Positions 7,636 through 15,307 of a stretch of 24,062 nt of DNA are shown in pieces. Location of the stretch: positions 1-24,062 of the forward strand of contig JBLMZA010000158.1 in NCBI GenBank assembly GCA_050258555.1. The letters are read 5' to 3'. Position numbers and translations under genes: made by a program. A model generated the notes under the pieces. That model worked only from the letters and a program-made list of their open reading frames with translations. It had not been told where the DNA came from and ran no database searches. The first letter of the stretch is position 1. The number at the start of each line of letters is the position of its first letter. The stretch is from CAISDA01 sp050258555 (lineage in GTDB: Bacteria; Bacteroidota; Ignavibacteria; UBA10030; UBA8401).

Positions 7636-7664
7636 AATATAAGAGAAGAATGAGTGAATTGCAA
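7636..7664 (-). promoter_or_regulatory. Promoter for rhaBA
   Basis: On the minus strand TTGCAA, 17 bases and TATATT make a near-consensus housekeeping promoter about 85-110 bases upstream of the rhaB ATG. The stretch is AT-rich against a GC-rich background. Just upstream of the -35 lies an imperfect inverted repeat (AACGA at 7663-7667, TCGTT at 7683-7687) that could be an operator. Confidence 0.65.
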
Positions 7665-7712
7665 CGAATAACTTATAAAACATCGTTTAACCGGTGGAAC
7701 GCCGGGGAAGCG

Positions 7713-7753
7713 AAAAAAAAGCCCGGCACACCATGACTTTGAGTGTGCCGGGC
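7713..7753 (-). terminator. Intrinsic terminator of hppA
   Basis: On the minus strand an 11-bp perfect stem (GCCCGGCACAC paired with GTGTGCCGGGC, 7743-7753 and 7721-7731) with an 11-base loop is followed by eight T residues (7720-7713). It lies 33 bases beyond the hppA stop and separates hppA from rhaB. Confidence 0.93.
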
Positions 7754-7786
7754 GAAGAAATGCCGGATGATGACGCCGAAGCGCGG

Positions 7787-10351
7787 TTATTCACCCATCT
7801 GGTCGGCAACCGATTCTTCACGTTTGCTCTGCCATACCGCCCAGGCGATGGCGCCGACGGCGGCAACGATGACCACGATGCCGATCACGAAGGCGCTCGC
7901 GGCCGATCCGCCCTCGCCGATCTTCGGGCTGATCACATTGTAGTGCAGCACAAGGCCGAGCGCAAGAAGGCTGACCATGTTCATGACCTTGATGAGAGGA
8001 TTGATCGCCGGTCCCGCCGTGTCCTTGAGCGGATCGCCGACCGTGTCGCCGGTGACAGCCGCCTTGTGGGCTTCGGAACCCTTGCCGCCGTAGACGCCGT
8101 CTTCGATCATCTTCTTCGCATTGTCCCAGGCGCCGCCGGCGTTCGACATGAAGACCGCCAGCAGCTGGCCGACCAGAATCATGCCGGCCAGGAATCCGCC
8201 GAGCGCGTACGGGCCAAGAAGGAATCCGACGATGATCGGGCTCATGATCGCAAGCAGACCCGGACCGATGAGTTCCTTCTGCGCGGTGTTCGTGCAGATA
8301 TTGACCACGCGGCCGTAATCGGGTTTCTTCGTGCCTTCCCAGATCGCGATGTCGCGGAACTGCACGCGGCATTCCTTCACGATGTAGAATGCCGCACGGC
8401 CGACCGCACGGATCAGCATCGAGCTGAAGAGGAAGGGCACGGCGCCGCCGATGAGGAATCCGATGAAGACCGTCGGATCGGCCACGGTGATCTTGCCCGC
8501 TTCATGCAGGTACTGCGGAATCGTCATCGTGTTGATCTTGTCTTCGGAGCCGACTGCAATAACGGCAATAAAGCTCGAGAACAGCGACACGGCCGCGATG
8601 ACGGCCGAACCGATGGCGATGCCCTTGGTTTCCGCCTTCGTCGTGTTGCCGACGGCGTCGAGATCCGCAAGGATCTGGCGGGCGCGCTTGTAGCTTCCGG
8701 GCTGCTGCTTTTCCATCGCTTCGGGATCGTATCCCATTTCGCCGATGCCGTTGGCGTTGTCGGCCACGGGACCGAACACGTCCATCGAAATCGTGTTGCC
8801 GGTCAGGGTCAGCATGCCGATGCCGGCCATGGCGACGCCGTAGGCGATGAACAGCGGCGGCATGCCCGCATACACGAGCACGGAAAGGAGGATCGATGCC
8901 GCAATGATGATGATGGTGGCAACGGTGCTTTCGTATCCGACGGCGAAGCCCTGGATGATGTTCGTCGCGTGTCCGGTCGTGCAGGACTTCGCCAGGCTCT
9001 TCACCGGGGCGTGGCTTGTGTGCGTATAGTAGCTTGTGAGCTTGTTCAGGCCGATTGCAAGGAACACGCCGATAAGGCAGGTGAGCGCCGGACGAAGATC
9101 AAGTCCCGCGATGCCGAAATTGGCCCAGAAGGGAAGCAGCGAGGGATCGCCGTTCGGGAATCCGGCCAGTGCCATCGGGTTCGTCATGAAGTATGCCGCA
9201 TCGAAATGCAGATACAAAAAGCCGAGCAGGAAGAATCCGGCCACGGAGATGATCGAGCCGATCCAGAATCCGCGGTGCACCGAATGCAGCGCCGTATCCG
9301 ACGTGTCGTTCGGTCCCGCCTTCACGGTATAGGTCGAAATGATCGATCCGAGCACGCCGATGCCGCGCACAAGCAGCGGGAAGATCACGCCCTTGTGTCC
9401 GAACGTCGCCATGCCGAGGATCATCGCCGCCACGATCGTGACTTCGTAGCTTTCAAAAATGTCCGCAGCCATGCCGGCGCAGTCGCCCACGTTGTCGCCC
9501 ACGTTGTCGGCGATGGTCGCGGCGTTGCGCGGATCGTCTTCGGGAATATCCTTCTCGATTTTGCCGACGAGATCGGCGCCCACATCGGCCGCCTTCGTGT
9601 AGATGCCGCCGCCAACGCGCATGAAGAGCGCGATGAGCGTGCCGCCGAAGCCGAAGCCGAGCAGGGCTTCATAGGCCTGAACGCCGAAGATGAGGAAGAT
9701 CATCGTGCCGCCCAGAAGGCCGAGGCCGTCGGTGAGCATGCCGGTGACGGTGCCGGTGCGGTATCCGAGCTGCATGGCTTCGCCGTAGGATTTCGTGGCG
9801 GCCGCCGCAACGCGGAGGTTGCCCGCGGTGGCAAGGCGCATGCCCACAAAGCCGACCGCCCAGCTGAAGAGCGCGCCGACCAGGAAGGCGCCCGCACGGC
9901 CCCAGCGGAATGCCTCGACGGAGCCGGTGTAGGTCAGCGCCAGGATCGCCGTGATGATGACGATCAGCGGACCGATGCGGCGGAACTGCGCGCCGAGATA
10001 GGCATCGGCGCCTTCGCGGATCGCCGTGGCGATGTCCTGCATTTTCTTCGTGCCCTGATCGGCCGCGAAGACCTGCTTCACGAGCATGAGCGCGTAGAGA
10101 AGGCCGGCGATGGCGACAACAAGCACCGCGACGAGCGACCAGGTTTCAGCAGGCGTGTAATTCGGATCGGTAAACGGGGTGAAGGGCGTAAAATGTTCAA
10201 CGTGTTCGGTGATCGCAGAAGCTTCAGGAAGCGCAGGCGACTGTCCGAGAGAGGGAGTCCAGAAATATCCTCCCGCAAAGAAGATCAGCAGACCAACCAG
10301 ATAAAATTGACGTGCCTTTCGTGATTTAAGTAGCGCTTGTAGTTTGTGCAT
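7787..10351 (-). CDS. hppA: Membrane-bound proton-translocating pyrophosphatase, K+-independent type
   Basis: This 854-residue multi-pass inner-membrane enzyme hydrolyses pyrophosphate and pumps cations. The PPi-site signatures are clear: DVGADLVGKIEKD at about residue 260, then DDPRNAATIADNVGDNVGDC and AGMAADIFESY, and near the C terminus GGAWDNAKKMIEDG with TGDTVGDPLKDTAGPAINP. The sequence GNTTKAETKG has Lys572 and Thr575 at the positions that, in characterised members, separate K+-independent enzymes (Lys, Thr) from K+-dependent ones (Ala, Gly/Ala); K+-independent members characterised so far pump H+. It is longer than the common 660-770 residues because of an extra N-terminal hydrophobic segment (about 15-31) followed by a Pro/Thr-rich stretch, plus long loops. 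The ATG at 10351 has AGAGGT four bases upstream; the frame extends further but without membrane or family character. It is a single-gene unit with its own terminator. Confidence 0.97.
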   Translation of the reverse strand: MHKLQALLKSRKARQFYLVGLLIFFAGGYFWTPSLGQSPALPEASAITEHVEHFTPFTPFTDPNYTPAETWSLVAVLVVAIAGLLYALMLVKQVFAADQGTKKMQDIATAIREGADAYLGAQFRRIGPLIVIITAILALTYTGSVEAFRWGRAGAFLVGALFSWAVGFVGMRLATAGNLRVAAAATKSYGEAMQLGYRTGTVTGMLTDGLGLLGGTMIFLIFGVQAYEALLGFGFGGTLIALFMRVGGGIYTKAADVGADLVGKIEKDIPEDDPRNAATIADNVGDNVGDCAGMAADIFESYEVTIVAAMILGMATFGHKGVIFPLLVRGIGVLGSIISTYTVKAGPNDTSDTALHSVHRGFWIGSIISVAGFFLLGFLYLHFDAAYFMTNPMALAGFPNGDPSLLPFWANFGIAGLDLRPALTCLIGVFLAIGLNKLTSYYTHTSHAPVKSLAKSCTTGHATNIIQGFAVGYESTVATIIIIAASILLSVLVYAGMPPLFIAYGVAMAGIGMLTLTGNTISMDVFGPVADNANGIGEMGYDPEAMEKQQPGSYKRARQILADLDAVGNTTKAETKGIAIGSAVIAAVSLFSSFIAVIAVGSEDKINTMTIPQYLHEAGKITVADPTVFIGFLIGGAVPFLFSSMLIRAVGRAAFYIVKECRVQFRDIAIWEGTKKPDYGRVVNICTNTAQKELIGPGLLAIMSPIIVGFLLGPYALGGFLAGMILVGQLLAVFMSNAGGAWDNAKKMIEDGVYGGKGSEAHKAAVTGDTVGDPLKDTAGPAINPLIKVMNMVSLLALGLVLHYNVISPKIGEGGSAASAFVIGIVVIVAAVGAIAWAVWQSKREESVADQMGE

Positions 10352-10412
10352 TGATACCTCTGGCGTAGTGGATTGAGTGAAATTATCCAAACCTGCCGTC
10401 GCAACAGGACAT

Positions 10413-10455
10413 AAAAAAGGGCTGTCAAAGCATGAACAGCGATCTTGACAACCCC
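10413..10455 (-). terminator. Intrinsic terminator of the 257-residue protein gene
   Basis: Read on the minus strand, GGGTTGTCAA pairs with TTGACAGCCC (one C-A mismatch) across a 16-base loop, followed by TTTTTT (10418-10413). It begins about 40 bases after the stop of the gene at 10495-11268 and lies upstream of hppA, so it insulates hppA from that gene. Confidence 0.75.
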
Positions 10456-10494
10456 TTGACCAAGAACCGGCATGTTTGAATCGGTGAATATGTG

Positions 10495-11268
10495 TTACAT
10501 GACCAAGCTTTCGGAGGCGGAATGCCACCAGGCATGATGCCGCACTTCAAGCTCTTCTTCCCCCGGGAACGGATAGAACTTCAGCACGCTCTGATCTCCG
10601 AGATAGAATCCGCGGCGGATCGTGCGGAAGAACCCGTGCAGATGCGGAGCGCGCGCCACGGTCTTCGTCGGCTTCTTCGTGCCGGCTTCCAATTCCCTCA
10701 GGCAGTCGATGATGTGCTCCGGATTTTCATAGGGAAGATTGCCGGACAAGCGTCCCGCTGCATCCCGTTCGAGCATCATGTCGGCAAAGAACAGGCGCGG
10801 CACGGAAACGGGATTCGACGGATCGGTCATGAAGCGTGCAAACGCACGAGGGGTCAGACTCGAGACGACCATCGGAGAAACGGGACAGAGCTCCTGGAAG
10901 AGATTCGGACCGGGTGATTCCTGCGACTCGTCGTAGTCCGCCGGTTCAAGACCGAGAATGCGTCCGTCCGCCGTGGTCAGGTACAGCTTGCCAAGCATCG
11001 CGGGATCGAGATGCTCGAGCACACGGTATGTCCGGATATATTTGCTGCGCTTGGGAGAACCGTCCGGATGGGGGACGCAGGTCTTGGGAACATCATCGAG
11101 CGGGAAATAGGTGCTCTTCAGGGAGGGGTCGACTTCAAAAAAGAGGACGTTGCCTTGCGTATTCTTTTGCGTCCCGACTGCCATATAGGGACCAAAATCT
11201 TCGGGAGGGAGCTGAGATGCAACGAGCGCCTCGAACCGGTAGCAGAGCATATAATAATGTATCGTCAT
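10495..11268 (-). CDS. Uncharacterised 257-residue protein
   Basis: I do not recognise this protein. It has no signal peptide or membrane segment and should be cytoplasmic. It is rich in Pro and aromatic residues, and its ends are distinctive: MTIHYYMLCYRFEALVASQL at the start and EVRHHAWWHSASESL near the end. There is a run of basic residues (KRSKYIRTYR) near residue 75 and an acidic stretch (EPADYDESQES) near residue 110. No catalytic motif is obvious. The start is convincing: ATG at 11268 with AAGGAGG seven bases upstream, the strongest ribosome site in the window. It has its own promoter (11364-11395) and terminator (10413-10455), so it is a monocistronic, probably well-expressed gene. 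Real coding status is very likely; function is unknown. Confidence 0.82.
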   Translation of the reverse strand: MTIHYYMLCYRFEALVASQLPPEDFGPYMAVGTQKNTQGNVLFFEVDPSLKSTYFPLDDVPKTCVPHPDGSPKRSKYIRTYRVLEHLDPAMLGKLYLTTADGRILGLEPADYDESQESPGPNLFQELCPVSPMVVSSLTPRAFARFMTDPSNPVSVPRLFFADMMLERDAAGRLSGNLPYENPEHIIDCLRELEAGTKKPTKTVARAPHLHGFFRTIRRGFYLGDQSVLKFYPFPGEEELEVRHHAWWHSASESLVM

Positions 11269-11363
11269 AGTCGAGCCTCCTTCATGATATGAATGAAATG
11301 AGGAAACCTCTCTGGAGCATCGATATGTCGCATCGGGAAAAAGTGAACTAATTTCGCACGATG

Positions 11364-11395
11364 CAAAAATAAACGATATTCATATCAAATGCAAA
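11364..11395 (-). promoter_or_regulatory. Promoter for the 257-residue protein (Bacteroidota-type)
   Basis: On the minus strand TTTG, 20 bases and TATTTTTG match the Bacteroidota consensus (TTTG at -33, TAnnTTTG at -7). It reads equally as TTGCAT, 17 bases, TATTTT. The expected leader to the ATG at 11268 is about 90 bases and is AT-rich. Confidence 0.7.
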
Positions 11396-11468
11396 AGGTT
11401 TCGCAAACAAAATTACATTTATTTTAGTTCCATTCGAGTATCATTCTTCCTGGCGCCGCAAAGTGGAC

Positions 11469-12611
11469 TCACCGGATCGCCGCAAGCGCTCGTGCAAGAT
11501 CGTCGCGGATATCGCCGGCGTCTTCGATGCCGACAGACAGGCGCAGCAGTCCGTCGGTGATGCCGAATGCGGTCCGCTCGGCCTTCGGGATGCCTGCATG
11601 CGACATCGTGGCCGGATGCGCGATGAGCGTTTCGACGCCGCCGAGGCTTTCGGCAAGCGCGCACAGACGCGTGCGCTTGAGCACCTTTTTGGCATTTGAA
11701 AGGCTCCCGGTGTCGAACGAGATCATGCCGCCGAAGCCGCTCATCTGCTTCCGCGCCAGTGCATGCTGCGGATGCGACTTCAAACCGGGATAGTGGACGC
11801 TGCGCACGCCCGGCTGCGACTGCAGCCATTCGGCGATGGCCATCGCATTGGCGCAGTGGCGGTCCATGCGCACCGCGAGTGTCTTCGTGCCGCGCAGGCA
11901 CATCCATGCATCGAACGGACTCATCACCGCTCCGGCGGCTTTCTGTATGAACCGGAGCCGGTGCGCCGTCTCGACGTCGTTGGTGGCGATGAAGCCGCCA
12001 ACCATGTCCGAATGGCCGTTCAGGTATTTCGTGACGCTGTGCATGACGATGTCGAATCCGGATTCGATGGGCCGCTGAAGATACGGCGTGGCGAACGTGT
12101 TGTCGGCCACCGTCAGGATCCTCTCCTTCCTCGCATAGCGCGCCACGGCCGCCAGATCCGTGATCGTCATGAGCGGATTGGACGGCGTTTCGATGAAGAT
12201 CATGCGCGTCGAGGGACGCCGTGCGCGGCGTATGTTCTCCCAATCCGTCGTATCGACGAAATCGAATCCGATGCCGAACGGCGCGAAGATGCGCACGGCC
12301 AGACGGTATGTGCCTCCGTAGACGTCCTTCGACATGATGACATGAGAGCCGGGCTGGAGGATGCGGAAGAGGGCGTCGATCGCCGCAATGCCGGAAGAAA
12401 ACGCCATGCCTTCCGAGGCGCTTTCCAGCGCCGCGATATTGTTCTCGAGCAGTGTGCGTGTCGGATTGGCCACGCGCGAATACGTGTAGCCCTTGTCCCT
12501 GCCGAGTTCTTCCTGCACGAATGTCGAGGTGAGATAGACCGGGGGCATCGCCGCTCCGGTTGTCGGATCGGGTTCCTGTCCCGCGTGGATCGCTTTGGTC
12601 GCAAAGTTCAT
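11469..12611 (-). CDS. Cys/Met metabolism PLP enzyme (cystathionine gamma-synthase / gamma-lyase family)
   Basis: This 380-residue fold-type I PLP enzyme belongs to the trans-sulfuration family. It shows the N-terminal FATKAIHAGQEPDPTTGA segment with PPVYLTSTFV, YSRVANPTR, the cofactor-binding SSGIAAIDAL region, SKDVYGGTYR, the IETPSNPLM loop, DNTFATPYLQ, the PLP lysine in SVTKYLNGHSD, and the C-terminal SLGGVETLIAHPATMSHAG substrate segment. The last stretch resembles E. coli MetB, while other parts resemble cystathionine gamma-lyase, so synthase (methionine synthesis) and lyase (cysteine synthesis) cannot be separated here. The ATG at 12611 gives the family length (MetB 386); the frame is open upstream through the promoter region and was not used. 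No Shine-Dalgarno is visible. It is transcribed divergently from the HtrA-like gene. Confidence 0.92.
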   Translation of the reverse strand: MNFATKAIHAGQEPDPTTGAAMPPVYLTSTFVQEELGRDKGYTYSRVANPTRTLLENNIAALESASEGMAFSSGIAAIDALFRILQPGSHVIMSKDVYGGTYRLAVRIFAPFGIGFDFVDTTDWENIRRARRPSTRMIFIETPSNPLMTITDLAAVARYARKERILTVADNTFATPYLQRPIESGFDIVMHSVTKYLNGHSDMVGGFIATNDVETAHRLRFIQKAAGAVMSPFDAWMCLRGTKTLAVRMDRHCANAMAIAEWLQSQPGVRSVHYPGLKSHPQHALARKQMSGFGGMISFDTGSLSNAKKVLKRTRLCALAESLGGVETLIAHPATMSHAGIPKAERTAFGITDGLLRLSVGIEDAGDIRDDLARALAAIR

Positions 12612-12657
12612 AGGTGTATGTGGTGTGTGATCGGTTCCGGCGTCCCCCTGCCTGAAA

Positions 12658-12686
12658 AAAATAGGGGAATTCGCCGAGAGAAGCAA
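12658..12686 (-). promoter_or_regulatory. Promoter for the Cys/Met PLP enzyme gene
   Basis: On the minus strand TTGCTT, 17 bases and TATTTT (continuing as a run of T) lie about 47 bases before the ATG. The spacing is the same as at the rhaB promoter. Confidence 0.6.
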
Positions 12687-12739
12687 GCCGTCTGCCTTCA
12701 AGTCACGAAAAATGAATCGGTTACGCCGAAAGGCGCCGC

Positions 12740-12768
12740 TTGACTGCCGAGGCAATTTTTCTTATGTT
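12740..12768 (+). promoter_or_regulatory. Promoter for the HtrA-like protease operon
   Basis: TTGACT, 17 bases and TATGTT lie about 38 bases before the ATG at 12806. It is divergent from the PLP enzyme promoter at 12658-12686, with about 54 bases between the two -35 elements, room enough for a shared regulator site. Confidence 0.65.
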
Positions 12769-12805
12769 GGTAACTGTCATCAACTTTCACTTGCGCAGAC
12801 AGACT

Positions 12806-13903
12806 ATGACTACTCCGAAAACACTTCTGATCATCCTTGCGGCAATGGTGATGCATTCAGCCGGTGCGGCGCAGGACGATATCACACTCTCGCGCAGCAA
12901 CGCCATCACCCATACGGTCGGCATCGTCAGTCCGGCGGTCGTCGGCATCAACGTCACGGAGATCCGCGAATACCAGGATCCCTTCACCAACCTCTTCGGC
13001 AATGATCCGTTCTTCCGCCAGTTCTTCGGCAACCGGAACTATCAGCAGGAAGTGAAGGGCCTCGGCTCGGGATTCATCATCTCGAAGGACGGGTACATCC
13101 TGACGAACGACCATGTGGCGGGCAACGCCAAAGAGATCACCGTCACGATGACCAACGGCGAAAAGTATCCGGCCCAGCTCGTGGGCACCGACCCGGTCAC
13201 GGACGTGGCGCTGCTGAAGATCAAAGGTTCCGACCTTCCGTTTGTCCGCCTCGGGAACTCGGACAGCGTGATGATCGGCGAATGGGCCATCGCGTTCGGC
13301 AATCCCTTCGGACTCTTTGAGAATATCGACAAGCCCATCGTCACGGTCGGCGTCGTGAGCGCCATGGGAATGAATCTGAACGTCGACAACACGCATTCGT
13401 ACCGGGGACTGATACAGACCGATGCCGTCATCAACTCGGGCAATTCCGGCGGTCCGCTGGTGAACAGCCGCGGGGAAGTCATCGGCATCAATACGCTGAT
13501 CTTCACCGGCGGCGTGAGCCAGTCGTATATCGGCTACGGGTTCGCGCTTCCGATCAACCGCGTGAAAACGGTCATGACCGAGCTGCAGCAGAAGGGAAAG
13601 GTCGAGCGGAATTTCTGGACGGGAATGGAAGTGCAGCCGGTCGACGCACGCATCGCGAAATATTTCGGCATGACGAAAACCGAGGGCGTGATCATCAGCG
13701 ATATCAAGGAGAACAGTCCGGCTGAACGCGCCGGACTCAAAGTCGGCGACATCATCCTTGAAGCAAACGGCGACCGCATCGTGGACGAGAACCGGATCGT
13801 CGCCGTGATCCGCGAGCTCAAGGCCGGCGACTCGCTGCGCCTGAAGATCTACCGCGAGAAGAAGACATTCGATGTAACCGTCGCGCTCGAGCGGCGGAAA
13901 TGA
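12806..13903 (+). CDS. Secreted HtrA/Deg-type serine protease with one PDZ domain
   Basis: This 365-residue protein is an envelope quality-control serine protease. A Sec signal peptide covers residues 1 to about 20 (TLLIILAAMVMHSAGA, cleavage probably before QDD). The trypsin-like domain has the full triad: H103 in TNDHVAG, D133 in VTDVALLKI and S214 in NSGNSGGPLV. An LA-loop-like insert rich in Phe and Asn (DPFTNLFGNDPFFRQFFGN) follows the first strand. One PDZ domain occupies about 280-360 (GVIISDIKENSPAERAGLK, then VGDIILEANG). Classical DegP has two PDZ domains, so this is closer to DegS or HhoB architecture but without a retained membrane anchor. The ATG at 12806 is preferred because it gives the signal peptide directly; the open frame upstream crosses the promoter. 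It heads the long plus-strand gene series. Confidence 0.94.
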   Translation: MTTPKTLLIILAAMVMHSAGAAQDDITLSRSNAITHTVGIVSPAVVGINVTEIREYQDPFTNLFGNDPFFRQFFGNRNYQQEVKGLGSGFIISKDGYILTNDHVAGNAKEITVTMTNGEKYPAQLVGTDPVTDVALLKIKGSDLPFVRLGNSDSVMIGEWAIAFGNPFGLFENIDKPIVTVGVVSAMGMNLNVDNTHSYRGLIQTDAVINSGNSGGPLVNSRGEVIGINTLIFTGGVSQSYIGYGFALPINRVKTVMTELQQKGKVERNFWTGMEVQPVDARIAKYFGMTKTEGVIISDIKENSPAERAGLKVGDIILEANGDRIVDENRIVAVIRELKAGDSLRLKIYREKKTFDVTVALERRK

Positions 13904-13944
13904 CCCGAACACCACTACAGACTGAACAAGACAGAGGCTGACGA

Positions 13945-15237
13945 ATGATCGAACGGTATACACGCCCCGACATGGGGGCGATATGGAGCGACACCACGAA
14001 ATACTCGATTTGGCTGGAGATCGAACTGCTCGCCTGCGAGGCGCAGGCCGAACAAGGCGTCATTCCCCATAGCGCGATTCCGATCCTGCGCGAGCGCGCC
14101 GCGTTCGACATCGCGCGCATCAACGAGATCGAAGCCGAAGTGAAGCATGACGTGATCGCCTTCCTCACGAATGTCGGCGAATACGTCGGCCCCGAATCGC
14201 GCTTCATCCATCTCGGCATGACGTCGTCCGACGTGCTCGATACGGCGCTCGCCGTGCAGATGCAGCGCGCGGCGGACCTGCTGCTGAAGGACCTCGAAGC
14301 GCTGAAGGATGTGCTGGCGCGGCGCGCAAAAGAATTCAAGATGACGGTGATGATCGGCCGCTCGCACGGCATCCATGCCGAGCCGACCACATTCGGGCTG
14401 AAGCTTGCCTTGTGGTACGACGAGACGCGCCGCAACATCCGGCGCCTGCAGCAGGCGCGCGAAACGATATCGGTCGGACAGATTTCGGGAGCCGTGGGCA
14501 CATACGAACACCTGAGCCCGAAGGTCGAGGAATACGTCTGCGCGAAGCTCGGCCTTGCGCCCGCGCCGGTCTCGACGCAGGTCCTGCAGCGCGACCGTCA
14601 TGCCGAATTCATGGCGACGATCGCGGTGATCGGCAGCTCGCTTGAAAAGTTCGCGACGGAAATCCGCCATCTTCAGAAAACGGAAGTGCTGGAAGCCGAA
14701 GAATATTTTTCGGCAGGACAGAAGGGTTCGTCCGCCATGCCGCACAAGCGCAATCCGATCACCTGCGAACAGATTGCCGGCCTCTCGCGCGTGCTCCGCG
14801 GCAACGCCCAGGCGGCGCTCGAGAACGTCGCGCTGTGGCATGAGCGCGACATCACGCATTCGTCCGTCGAGCGCATCGTCGTGCCGGACAGCTGCATTCT
14901 GCTCGACCATATGCTGGCGAAGATGACCGGCGTGATCGACAAGCTGCTGGTCTATCCCGAGAACATGAAGCGCAACATCGACGTCACGCACGGCCTCGTC
15001 TTCTCGCAGCCGGTGATGCTTGCGCTGACGAAAAAAGGCATGAAGCGCGAAGACGCATACCGCATCGTCCAGCGCAACGCCATGGAAGTCTGGAGATCGA
15101 AGCAGAGCTTCCGCGAGGTGCTCACCGCCGATCCCGATGTCGCCTCGGCGCTGAGCGCAGAGGAACTTGCCGAGGCGTTCGATCCGGCCAAGGGCCTGCG
15201 CCATGTCGATTACATCTTCGAGCGGGTCGGACTGTAG
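13945..15237 (+). CDS. purB: Adenylosuccinate lyase
   Basis: This 430-residue enzyme of purine synthesis cleaves SAICAR to AICAR and adenylosuccinate to AMP, each with release of fumarate. It belongs to the fumarase/aspartase superfamily and is collinear with the Bacillus/Thermotoga type. It has the N-terminal IERYTRPDMGAIWSD segment, FIHLGMTSSDVLDTA, the GRSHGIHAEPTTFG catalytic-histidine region, and the signature loop SSAMPHKRNP at residues 262-271, whose second serine (S263) is the expected catalytic base. The ERIVVPDS segment follows. The start has AGAGG eight bases upstream. The 41-base gap to the protease gene upstream contains no terminator, so the two are likely co-transcribed. Housekeeping function; nothing missing. 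Confidence 0.97.
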   Translation: MIERYTRPDMGAIWSDTTKYSIWLEIELLACEAQAEQGVIPHSAIPILRERAAFDIARINEIEAEVKHDVIAFLTNVGEYVGPESRFIHLGMTSSDVLDTALAVQMQRAADLLLKDLEALKDVLARRAKEFKMTVMIGRSHGIHAEPTTFGLKLALWYDETRRNIRRLQQARETISVGQISGAVGTYEHLSPKVEEYVCAKLGLAPAPVSTQVLQRDRHAEFMATIAVIGSSLEKFATEIRHLQKTEVLEAEEYFSAGQKGSSAMPHKRNPITCEQIAGLSRVLRGNAQAALENVALWHERDITHSSVERIVVPDSCILLDHMLAKMTGVIDKLLVYPENMKRNIDVTHGLVFSQPVMLALTKKGMKREDAYRIVQRNAMEVWRSKQSFREVLTADPDVASALSAEELAEAFDPAKGLRHVDYIFERVGL

Positions 15238-15307
15238 CGCTCCGCTTTTCGGATTCATTACCGCACACACGATGCACTGTCAACCACACAGAGAAAGGTG
15301 CCGCTGT

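Noticed and set aside
7694..10324. An 876-codon open frame on the plus strand across almost the whole pyrophosphatase gene
   Set aside because: It is antisense to a clearly conserved enzyme. Its translation is dominated by Arg, Asp, His, Glu and Ala in low-complexity runs, as expected when GC-rich codons are read backwards. It has no domain and no ribosome site.
10352..10412. Promoter for hppA
   Set aside because: TTGCGA and TAATTT are present on the minus strand but only 13 bases apart, so I could not support a specific promoter.
10352..10528. 59-residue N-terminal extension of the pyrophosphatase
   Set aside because: It would run through the terminator of the neighbouring gene; it is Cys/Arg/His-rich and not membrane-like. 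The ATG at 10351 has AGAGGT upstream.
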